A stretch of DNA of 64,000 bases from Monosporascus cannonballus (lineage: Eukaryota > Ascomycota > Sordariomycetes > Xylariales): NCBI GenBank assembly GCA_004154925.1, contig QJNS01000752.1, positions 124,001 to 188,000 on the forward strand, given 5' to 3'. Position 1 is the stretch's first letter; every line of letters begins with the position of its first letter. A program made the translations under genes and the position numbers. This document shows, in pieces, positions 24,787 through 35,179 of this stretch. The notes beneath the pieces were generated by a model that saw nothing but the letters and a program-made list of their open reading frames with translations, was not told where the DNA came from and made no database searches.

Positions 24787-25289
24787 ATAGCGTTTAACGT
24801 AATTTAATAAAGTTAATCTTTTTGAAGATAAATAAGGCGTTTATTTAAAAGATCTAATCGTCGAAAGACTCTTTTCTTAGTTAAATAAGATTATTATTTT
24901 TTATTATTCAAATTTATAATATTTCTAAGAATTTTATAAATTCATTTTTAATTAATAGTTATAATGTCAATAATATTACTAAATATTAAGAGTATTATTA
25001 AATTTAAATTATATATATTAATATTAATAAAGTATTTCAGGATTTTAAATGTTAAATATAATAATAAATTAAGTTTCGTAATATTAAAAACATTTTAAAT
25101 AACGAATTATTATTATAAGTTATTATTATTTAAATAATAGCAATAATAAATATATTTTTAACTTAAGGTAATTAAAAGATTTAACCGCCTAAATGTTTAA
25201 GTTTTTTTAATTTTTTATATAGCTTATTAAGTTTAAAATATTAAGACCTTTAAAAGCCTTAAACTCGTTACGTGATTTACTCTGTGTCG
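24787..25289. other. AT-rich spacer without recognisable content
   Basis: About 500 bp of strongly AT-rich sequence. I see no ORF, LTR or repeat that I can assign. Its composition matches the RIP-affected surroundings. Confidence 0.5.
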
Positions 25290-25409
25290 ATGTGAGATAA
25301 CGAGGGTGCAACGCTAGCCACAATACTAAAAGGTCAGCAATTCCAAATCCTAATTGGGGTTTGGACACTCTAATCTACCTTATAAGGACTAGCTGTACAT
25401 ATTATCACA
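25290..25409 (-). repeat. 120-bp LTR-like repeat D, minus orientation
   Basis: Read on the minus strand it starts TGTGATAATATGTACAGC and ends GTTATCTCACA. A second copy lies inverted at 30,181-30,299 with about 85% identity by eye. TG...CA ends suggest small solo LTRs, but they could also be terminal inverted repeats of one 5-kb element, since they face each other. Confidence 0.55.
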
Positions 25410-25682
25410 GTCGAGTTTAGTTTTATTTTTGTCCCGATCGTCTTATAGGCCCGCTAAGTCTATCGAGTTATATTACTTCTCTATTTGCACAACGTCGAAT
25501 TTAGAACGTTTATAATTTAACTTTTAATAATTTTATAACAGGGAAAAAATAAAATTAAAACTTAATTATTTTAGAGTTTCATTTAACATATTAAGTATTT
25601 CATATTTAAATTTCTTTTATTAAAGTTTAGTAAAAACACGTAACTTTTAAAATATAGTTTACATAAAATAATATATAGTTAT

Positions 25683-25862
25683 AAGCTAGAGTAAGGTGAT
25701 CTTCGAGCAATCGCAAGACATATTCCCGGAAATAAATGTATTAGGTTACTTTTATCTAGCGTTTTCTATTAACTGCTAGATAATAGATTTATATTAATAA
25801 ATAGGTCGGCGGCTAATCGGTTATTAACTACAATTCTATAACGGCTATGTTTTTATAATTAT
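25683..25862 (-). repeat. 3' LTR of family B copy 3
   Basis: It is the reverse complement of the family B LTR: on the minus strand it reads ttattaatataaatctatta, then ctagcagttaatagaaaacg. The purine tract lies at about 25,863-25,877 (minus strand aaaaaaaggaaaataatt), as it should for a 3' LTR. Confidence 0.65.
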
Positions 25863-26479
25863 TTTCCTTTTTTTAAGATATTAGTTTTTAATAGCATTAT
25901 TATTTATTCAACGTAACGTATTCGTAAATTTAATTACGTATATTTATCGAGGATTTTTCATTTATAAATACGTAAATTATATTATGTTATTAGTTATTGC
26001 CGTAATCCTTAATACGTGCTTTATGTAATTAGTCGTATTTCACTTAATTTCCTATTTTAATCCGTTCTTTAATCCTACTTTATTTATCTTTTCTTTTCGC
26101 GTTTCTATTTTTATTCTTTTTTCGTACTCGTTCCGTTTAATCTTTTTTCTGTATTTATTTTTGAATTTTCTTTTCGTTCTGCGTTTAATTTACGTTTTAT
26201 CTCGATTTATTATATCTTTTTTTCGTAATCACTTTTACGAAAAATAATACTTTAATATTTATAATAACTAGGATTTTCTTTAGCGCTATCTTCTTAACGC
26301 CGACGATAAACTGGATCTTAATCGTACGACGGACAGTAATAAACCGTACTGTATTTACGTAACGCAGCATTATTTCGATTACCGTACGGTTTATATATAA
26401 ATTCGGGATATTCTGAATTATATCATACCTAGTTATTATTATAAGGTTTTTCGTACGGAAAAAGATTATTCCTAATATT

Positions 26480-26760
26480 ATTAATATTACCGTCTGACTT
26501 TCGTTTAAATTCTAGTTATTTTCAACGGTACCGCTCAAACGGCTTCTTAATTCGGCACGGACAACTAGGAGTTGATCGACGAGCTCGAGAAGGTTCGTAT
26601 TGCGAGTATCTAGTACGAACGTAGCAACCTGTTTAAAATCGATCGCCGACTCGACGTCCTTCGCGAGGCCGAGCTCGCCCTGTTCCCGATTGTGCTACGG
26701 TTCTAGCAAGGATACGGGGAATATGTTATACATCCGTTGGTATTTAGTAAGAAGAATTAT
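26480..26760 (-). pseudogene. Family B post-chromodomain ORF, patch that escaped RIP
   Basis: A patch of about 50% G+C inside sequence that is otherwise over 70% A+T. The minus strand reads GELGLAKDVESAIDFKQVA, TFVLDTRNTNLLELVDQLLV and VRAELRSRLSGTVENN without a stop over about 70 codons. The equivalents at 1,930-2,090 and 23,825-24,000 are the same text with C-to-T and G-to-A changes. The helical, Leu-rich composition hints at a coiled coil. The flanks return to RIP-type sequence, with a stop just upstream (LEP-stop-HNREQ). Function unknown. Confidence 0.55.
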
Positions 26761-27499
26761 TCTGTACGCCTGGGAGCCTATTCGCCTCTTAATCGCAACT
26801 TGGATATAAGTAAGTACGAACCTTTTATTTTCGAACTTAACATTCTAAATCGTTAAACCAATCGATTGCCCTAATTAGAATTCCATAAATATATCAGGTT
26901 AATTATAATATTTCTTTTAAGCTGCCGCTAGTGTTTTCTAATGCTCATAAATCGTTTAACGAATAATCGCCAACTTTTTAAAGCGTTTTTTTACTTCTTA
27001 TATCTATTTTTTAAATCTTTATAAAAGGTATTTTACTATTTTTAGATAATATCCGTATAAAGCTTTAAATAAAATACGGCTGATAAATACGTTTTAAGTT
27101 TTATTATACGCAAATTCTACGTTTTGCAACAACTTTATCTAAATATTTTAATCTTTATCAACGTAACTGCGAAAATAACACTTTAAAACTTAATAAGTAG
27201 ATTTTATTTACTTATTAATTTACGGATAGTAAGCGGTCGATATTCGCCGCTTTACTTTTTATTTTTATAAAAATCCACCTAAAATTAATTTATTAACAAT
27301 TTATTTTCATCGTTAGCAATGCTTATCGGCGTACTGAATGTATATTTTACCTTATTATAAAATAATCGAGGTAAATTTACTATAGTTAAAGATTTAATTA
27401 TAAAAATAAATCAATTTAGTTTCGTAAAACAATCGACAATTATTAGATTAAAGTTATACTTTAACTTATTTAAGCCTAGTAAAATCAGATAGAGTATTA

Positions 27500-30180
27500 C
27501 GCCCATAATCAGTCTCGGTTAATCAGAAAGCCTAAACTTTATATATATATTAAGGTGTTCTTTTTCGCCATAGGTTTAACCCTAATAATATAACTATTGC
27601 AACTATTACATATTATATTTTTAGAACTACAATTATTAACATTAAATATTAATAATATAATCAGGTTCAGATTTTTATTTCGGCAATCTCTTTTATATTA
27701 TAATATAACTTATTTATTCGCATTAATTAAAACCAACTCTATTTATTCTAATATACTAGGTGTTGAAAAAGCTTTATAACAAAATTTAATAAGATTTTTT
27801 TAAAAAGGTTATGGAAGTAATAATAAAAATTATAATTACCTATATAGATTATAGCGAAAGTTTATTGTGTCCTGGTAATTTGGACATTATTTAATATATT
27901 TTCGGATATTATTTATCATATTTTATTAAAAAAAAGGTTTTAACTATAGATTTTAATATTCGAATATATTTTATATTTTATTTTAGAATTATTATAGTAT
28001 TAATTATTTAATTACTTCCCAAAACGCTTTAAAACGAAATTACGAATTTATCCTAATAATATAAAGCTTTATTAAAATTTAAAATATTTTTTTTATTTTG
28101 GCTCACCGCTTAATTATTCGTATCAATTTTATAATATTTAAATGTTCGAGTTAGAGTTTCCGAACTTAATTATAAAATTATGAAAAAACTTTTGTTTATA
28201 ATGTTGTTATATTCTTAAATAATTGTTTTAATAAACAACGTAAAACATATTAATTATAAATAATAACTTTAATACAGGTTTCGTTTTGCTCAAACTTTTC
28301 AATATCCGATTATAATACGGTTGTAATTTGCAATTATTATTATTTAGCCGTTAATTGTATTGCTATTAAAATGTATATTTATATTATTATTTACAAATAT
28401 TAAATTGGACAAATATATAATTTTTTCTTTCCTACTTTTTAAAAAACATTTTATAATCGTATAAACAAAGTTTTCCGCTTTTTTTATACACATAGTAATT
28501 ATGTAAACTTTCGTTATCTACAATTTATTTAAAAGTTTAACGGAAAATAAATTTTACGCCGTTTTTACGAAATCTTTTATTTCTTTATAATGCGTTCAAT
28601 CGTGCTATATGTTTACAATTATTTTCCGTATATTTGTCAGCATATCGTTCGTAAATCCTAACTTTTTTAACAATAGAGAAATTACGTTTTCGTACGTAAT
28701 TCTTTTTAATATATAATTTAGGAGTTTCGATAACTCATTCGCTAGATTAACGGTATCCGATCAGTATTAAATTGTAAAATTAAATTAAAAAAACGGTAAA
28801 CTGATTAAGTTAACCGTTTTTTAAAATTACGCATTAATATATTTACGATACTCTTTAATGCTATATAATCGATAAATATTAAGAAAAGAATTTACGCTTT
28901 CGAAACATTCACGTTAATATTTTAAATTTTTATAATTATAAGAATATTTATTATCTTATAGCTTATTGTTTTCAATTAGGTTTGATTTTCGTAATTAACA
29001 TTTAATTAAATATTCATATTTTATTATATTTTTATAAGAATATGTTTAATATAACATTTAATAAAACATTTGTTTTACTGTTAATATCCTTAAAATTATT
29101 CTAATATCGAAAGATAACCGTCAATTAAAAAATATGCTTTAATTTATAAATACTTTTTATTGTTTTTAAGTTAATAAAACTATATTTTCATACTTTAGTA
29201 TTATATTCCATTTAATAATTGAATAAGAAATTTAATAATTTGTCAGTAATAAATAATAAATTTTCGATAAAAATTTATAAATCTTAAAAAACCTCAAATA
29301 TTATAAATCGATTCCGATTTCGCCCATGTTTTTATAATATCGACCCATCGGCTGTCGATCTTTTATTTATTAATATTCATTACAAAGCTTAAAAATATAT
29401 TTTAATAAGAAATTCATATTTATATATTTTTAGCTAATATTTAATAGTGTAATAAATATTCGAAAATTAATTAAAAATGTTGAGCATATTTTATTTATTT
29501 ATTTAAATTAATAGTTATATTATTTAAATATACTATATATATATAAACTAATCCAACTAATACTTTACATATATAACTTTGAAACGTAACTGATATAGTA
29601 ATAAAGCCGAATAGTAGAACCGTATATTTAAAATACACAGAGTATATTCGAAAAAATAATTTTTTACTAATGGCTTTTTTTAATAATACGTTGATAAATA
29701 TGCTTAAAATTAAGTTTCGAAAATAATTTAATTAACTTTAAGCAATTTATTATTTTTAAAATTAAAGATAAAAAATATCGATTTTTTTATCGTTATTTGA
29801 TTGAACCTCTTATATCGACGTATAATCGAAAATTACCGTCTTTTTTGAATACAAATAATATTAATAGTTTTTATATTCATTTTAAATAATATATTTATTT
29901 CATGTTTAGGTTATATTAGATATATTTTTCGATATATTTCGTTAAATTTTCATATTAAGATAAATGAAATCGAATAAAGGTATTTTTTTGGAATTAAATT
30001 TATTATATATTTAATTTCTAATAATTAAAAAAGCTTTTTCTTTATTTTTCCGAAATATATTTGCGTAAGACCTTTTAAATATATAAAAAAAAATTATTTT
30101 CTGTTCTTATTATTCTCTAAATTTCGAAATATTTAATGCTTTAATTAAGTTTACCATATTAACAGCATAAATTTACTTCT
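27500..30180. other. AT-rich stretch with no assignable content
   Basis: About 2.7 kb, the most AT-rich part of the left block, with runs of alternating A/T and no reading frame or motif I can tie to a known domain. In colinear comparison with family B copy 2 it should hold RT and RNase H, but I could not align them by eye. It may be RT sequence decayed beyond recognition or a different insertion. Confidence 0.4.
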
Positions 30181-30299
30181 TGTGATAATATGCACAGCCA
30201 ATCCTTATAAGGTGGATTAGGGTGTCCAAACACCAATTAGGGTTTGGAATTGCTGACCTTTTGGTATTGTGGTTAACGTCGCACTTTCGTTATCTTACA
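30181..30299 (+). repeat. 119-bp LTR-like repeat D, plus orientation
   Basis: It starts TGTGATAATATGCACAGCC, includes ccaatccttataaggtggat and ggtttggaattgctgacc, and ends GTTATCTTACA. It is the inverted partner of 25,290-25,409. Confidence 0.55.
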
Positions 30300-32159
30300 C
30301 TTCTTAAAAAACGTTAAATTTGTGATTTTTTTTACTCGTTAACCCTTTGTAACGATATATATAACTATTAATATATAATTATATTTAATAAAATATTTAA
30401 CTTATTTATTTTTAATTTAAATAATAAGAAATTACATGTTTTCTAATTGCGTTATATTATAAAATAAATTTGCTTAAATTTTTGTTCGTTTTAATTATTA
30501 TTAATTATATTAAGAAACTTCTCGTAAACCTTATATTACCTAATATATGTCGTTAACGTCGATAAAGCCTAGAATAATTACGGAAATTAATTTAAAATTT
30601 ACTTTTTATATTAATCTTTTATTTAAAATATATAATTGCGTTTTCGTATTTATATTCATTTACATTATTATGTTTTTCGTAGTTTTAATCAGTATTTATT
30701 TAAAAATACTTAATTCGGACTATTTTATAATTATTAGCGAAAATAAATTAAACGTATATATGTATTTCAGCTTCTTTTTTAAATTTACGTTTAAAAATTA
30801 ATTCCATTAATCGTTATATATTATATCATAATATTCGGCTTTTTGAAATCGAATTCCTTATAACCGAAATAAGAAATCCTTTGTATCTTTTTTAAATATA
30901 TAATCCATATATTTATAACCTATTTTTCTATAATTATAGCACTTAAATCAGCTCTTATAGAAATTAAATCGGCGGTTCTTTAATTTCTAAATATAAAAAC
31001 GTCTGTAATCTCTATTATTCTTATACGGCGCCTTTAATATGTTTTTTAAATCTTTTTTTCTAAAAGTATTAAAATAAAATTATTTATTTTTATTAACGTT
31101 TTTAATGGAAAATAATCGGTTTGTTTTTATTTTTAAAGGTTTTAATAACGTTTTATTTTATTTATCACCTTATTAATTTATTTCAACCAAAAGTTTTTTA
31201 TAATAAAATATTTCGCAATTTTAATATTAATTTATAAAAGTAAATAAAAATAAAACGTTTATAATTTATTCGTTTTCCGGGTTAGAAATATTTGCAAACT
31301 TTATTTTATAAACTAAAAACTTTTATTTAACGTAAAGGTTTAGCGGTAATTAATCGGTTCGCTATTATAATTCTATAAATTGCTCCTTTTATTCTTTATT
31401 AAAAAATAAGATTTACGTAATTTTTCTTAATAAAAATCTATAAATTTTCTAGTTTGAACCTGTTGTTTATAATTAAAATAATTAAATATGACGCGGTATA
31501 ATCGCTAAACATTTATAATAAAAATGTTTACATAATCTATAACCTATTAAATATACGTAAAAATATTTTGTTTTAATTTTTTACTATAAATTTTAATAAT
31601 AACGTTTATTTAACTTTTTAAATTAACGTACGTTTGATAAATTTCGGACAATTATAATACGGTATTCGTTTATTATCTTTAAGTGTTTTAATAATATTAT
31701 AATTAGTTTATCAAGCTTTGTTCTTTTAACTTATATTATCGTTTATTTTCGGCTAATTCTCAAAATAGTTTCCAATATTATTTATTCTATTAACTGATAA
31801 TTTTCAAAATTTAATTATTATTAAAAAGTTTCACCTTTTTTTTACTTTAAGTCCTGTAACGTAATCGTTATATTAAGTCCGTTTTTCGACCGTTCGATTA
31901 ATGGTTATTGAAACGCGTCCTTATTATATATATAAAAGGATTTAAAATCTCAGAAATCGTAATTTTTTGTCCGTTAAAGTTTTATTAAACGTTTACTTAC
32001 TTATTTCCATAACGTAATCGATCGTTCGTCGGTTAAATTCCGATCAGCCGTTGTTCCAACCGGTAATCTAAGCTCGTTTTATAATCGACAAGCTTTACTT
32101 TTAATAATTATCGCGTTATTTTTTATAATAAAAATTATAAAATTATACAATAATAAATT

Positions 32160-32345
32160 GCTATAAGCGAAAGTAAAGTAATTTTCAATTAGTTGTAAGA
32201 CATATTTATAAAAATAAATATATTAAGTTATTTTTTATCTAGCATTTTTTATTAGTTGCTAGATAATGGATTTATATTAATAAGTAGGTCGATGGCTAGT
32301 CGATTACTAGCTACAACTTTATAAAGACTCTGTTTTTACAATTTA
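32160..32345 (-). repeat. 5' LTR of family B copy 3
   Basis: On the minus strand it contains ttattaatataaatccatta and ctagcaactaataaaaaatg, matching the other family B LTRs. It is the last recognisable element before the gene island. Confidence 0.6.
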
Positions 32346-33266
32346 AAAAAGGCTTATTATATATATAGATATTATATAATAATAAACTAGTATTTTATTA
32401 AATAAGATAAACGAATTAAATTTATATTAATAAGTTAAAAAAATATTAACTTAAATATTTTTAAAATTATAATATTAATAATATTATTTTCTATTATTAA
32501 AATGTTTTTATTACTTAAATTTTCGCATTTTAATACTTTATGCGGTAATAACGTATTTTAATTTTTGAACTTCATAATATCGTCTTCGATTGTCTACGAT
32601 TTAATATAGTTTTTATTATTTGGTAGATGTCCGAATAGGAGAGTTGTGCAGTGGTTCGTGCACCGGCCCCGTATAAAGCCGTGATAGACGCTTGGTTTGT
32701 TACGGCCTGGTCCACCGTAGCAGCTCAAGTATATATGCAGCTGAAAGCACCAGGATGATGGCCACAATTGCGATCATTCCACCGATCTTTTGCCCTGGTG
32801 GCGCAGCGGTATAAGGCGCAGCCGTTACATGGCTACTTAAGCGTTGACCACAGTCCGGCAGACGGTGTGGTCGGTGGAGGAACACAGTAAACTTCCTGCC
32901 ACAGCTAAGCCACATACGGCTTGACGGCTGATAATTGATGACGTAGCCCATCGGTCAGCATGGGAAGTTTGGCCCCACCATAGCTCCCTCGTGCGACAGG
33001 AGCAGTCCCAATTGGCAGGGAATTTGGTAGCACCGACCTCTCTGTCCCATTGGTTCTACAGCTTTCGGTTCCTGGAAATATTATTCCACAAAAACATCGT
33101 CGTCATCCATCTCTGTCTTACTTCGAACCAATATATCGTACTAGAATACAACCACTTCCAGAGTGTAACTTCACTAAGCACCTATCTCCCGCCTCATCCG
33201 CAACTTGCATCTACCCGTCCGGTGTTGACACAGTTTTGAGAGAGCTATTCGTGCCCCGCATACATC
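32346..33266. other. Composition boundary and non-coding left edge of the gene island
   Basis: A+T drops sharply between about 32,600 and 32,650. The segment 32,640-33,266 is upstream of the first gene. An open frame on the minus strand (32,700-32,951) ends in a hydrophobic segment (IGGMIAIVAIILVLSAAYIL), but it has no supporting context. The region directly before 33,267 should hold that gene's promoter and 5' UTR; no clear TATA box is visible. Confidence 0.5.
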
Positions 33267-34137
33267 ATGGCGTCTACAGCCCGAGCATTCGCCCTGCGCT
33301 CCTCCCTGCGAGCAGCAGCTTCCCGACAGACGCCCCAATTGGTCCGTCTAGCGGCCCGGAGAGGCTACGCTAGCGCGCACGGAGGCGCCGCGAAAAGCAG
33401 CGACCTGCCCTGGTAAGTGAGCTTCTGTCGCCATCTTCCTAGTTTCTACCTGGGCTTCCCTCCTGTCAGTAAAGGGGGCCGTGTCGAGGATATGGTAGAA
33501 CACAAAAAGAAACGCAGGATTCTAACCGCGATACCAAAAACAACAGGCTCATAGGGTCCGTCGCCGTCACAGTCCCCGCAGCGGCATACCTGCTATCAAA
33601 ACGACCAGAGAAGGGCACGACCGCGCACCACGGCGGATCGGAGACGCCGAGCGGGGCGCCCATCTCGCCGGACGACGAGTCCCCGGCCGTCGAGTCCTCG
33701 GGGGACAGCAAGCAGCAGGATCAGGGAGACTCGGGCGAGGACAGCGGCGGCGCCAAGTTCTCGCAGACGAACTCGCTGCCCGAGGACGGCAACCCGAAGG
33801 CGGGGCAGACGGACGCCACTGGCCGCGAGGTGCCGCCGCCGGCCGCCAGCAGCGCGAGTATCGCCGAGGACTGGGACGAGAAGAAGGAGGGTCACGAGAA
33901 GTATAAGGCTGCTGTAAGTATAATTGCCCCCCAGTCTCGGAAGAGCGGCATGTCGAAGAATTTACGAAGACTAACACCGCACTCCAACACCGACAGTCCA
34001 GGGCGGGTGAGACGAAGATGTTCTCCTCTTCATCCGACGCTCCGTCCAAGAAGACGATGACCGAGGATCCGCGGGAGGACCCAAAGAAGGGCGAGGGCGC
34101 AGCTGCCCAGAAGGGCGGACCGGGCTCAGTAAATTGA
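33267..34137 (+). CDS. Predicted mitochondrial single-span membrane protein, unknown function (217 aa)
   Basis: Three exons: 33,267-33,412, 33,547-33,913 and 33,997-34,137, joined by introns of 134 nt (GTAAGT...AACAG) and 83 nt (GTAAGT...GACAG). The reading frame holds across both junctions. The N-terminus MASTARAFALRSSLRAAASR continues basic and free of acidic residues to RRGYAS, a good mitochondrial presequence with an Arg-rich cleavage region. A hydrophobic stretch at about residues 49-65 (LIGSVAVTVPAAAYLLS, followed by KRPEK) could be one membrane span. The rest is hydrophilic and low-complexity (Ser, Asp, Gly, Glu, Lys), ending GGPGSVN. The layout fits an inner-membrane protein with a disordered tail. 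I do not recognise the family. It faces CAND1 tail to tail, about 1 kb away. Confidence 0.75.
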
Positions 34138-35179
34138 TTTGCGCCTAACTAATCTATCTATCCACACAGCTTGCCCTTGACGTTGGACGAACGGGAGTAA
34201 TTACAGGAAGGGAGTGCATGGTTTTCATCGGGCGCGACGGCGTTCTTTGTCTACTCATCCACTAACCAATACCTACCTCCGTATCGAATCAAAAGCATGA
34301 AGCCAATGTGTATAGTTGCATGTATTGGACTTGCGATGTTAATAAAGGTTGGGGTTGTTTGAGATGGCGTAAAGAGATGCATGTGTTGTCAACATACATG
34401 AACTATGCTTTCGTGTGGCGAGGGCGAAGACACTGTCGGATGCGACTTCGGAGCACTTCTTTACACCTACACAATATGAAGCACCATTCAATCCGTAGAG
34501 TATGAATTCCTCATCAATTCATACTTCTCTTTTACCGGATCTATCTATGCCGTGCGCGTCACGCGGCAAAAGAAAGGTACAACACCTCGTTGCACGAATT
34601 CCAGCAGACGTACTATAGCAAGCTGCAAAGACGGCACCAGGACTTAAGTGTATACGTCTTAGAGAATAACCCCGACTAATGCCGGCAGCCTTTTTGCTAT
34701 TCCTTGTTCTCTTAGCAACTTTCTCCGATTTCGTCGGAGCATAAATGCCCATCCATACATACAGTTTGCAGGAGCCTCTACCGTAGCTGCTTATCCAGGG
34801 AGGTCGCTATGTACAACCCGAGAAATAGTTCGGTAACGGTGTCTCTCTAGCCGGCCTTCGACCATCTGTTCCAGTATTGTTGTCGGTAATAGTTAGTATA
34901 GAAATAAGGTTGAGTTCTCCCTGCTAACCACGAGGGGTCCTGCTAAGGGCGTGGTGCGTAGTGAAACTATTCTGGCGTTGATGTGAAGCCAGAAGCTAAC
35001 GGGAACTACCCATGTTCCCGCTCCTGGGCTAAATTAACCCCGACTTTCCATGCTTTTGAAAACATGAGACGTTCCCGGCCCGTTAGTTGCTTGTTTTCTC
35101 ACATCACGGGTGTCATGATCTGGTAATTCCAAAGCATGACAACCCTAACTCGGGTGTGTCTCAAATACGGGGCTGCACT
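34138..35179. other. Convergent intergenic region
   Basis: Lies between the 3' ends of the mitochondrial-type gene and CAND1. A candidate AATAAA polyadenylation signal for the first gene is at 34,341-34,346, about 200 nt past its stop. The ORFs here are short and have no domain I can recognise. Confidence 0.5.

Larger units (their letters stand above)
25683..32345 (-). mobile_element. RIP-decayed Ty3/gypsy chromovirus, family B copy 3 (LTR to LTR)
   Basis: LTRs in the same (minus) orientation lie at 25,683-25,862 and 32,160-32,345, so the element is about 6.66 kb. The 5' gag region is at 30,550-32,150 (its 30,700-30,850 part corresponds to 18,970-19,260 of copy 2). Integrase is at about 27,400-26,900. 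The post-chromodomain ORF is at 26,760-26,480, in a GC-rich patch. The stretch 27,500-30,180 is extremely AT-rich, and repeat D lies inside it at 30,181-30,299, so the element may have received later insertions. Not functional. Confidence 0.65.

Noticed and set aside
1..32600. A CRISPR array, a bacterial operon or an organelle genome as explanation of the AT-rich DNA
   Set aside because: No regularly spaced direct repeats and no mitochondrial genes; gypsy pol domains with RIP-type stops explain the sequence.
32795..32860. tRNA A-box-like text (tggcgcagcggtataaggcg)
   Set aside because: No matching B box (GGTTCRANTCC) and no cloverleaf could be built in the following 80 bases.
32700..32951. 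Minus-strand ORF of 83 aa with a C-terminal hydrophobic segment, resembling a tail-anchored protein
   Set aside because: No splice or start context, no known family; it lies at the composition boundary and may be chance.
33567..34049. Minus-strand Arg/Pro/Ser-rich ORFs opposite the mitochondrial-type gene
   Set aside because: Cross the exon/intron boundaries of a well-supported gene; low-complexity shadow frames.
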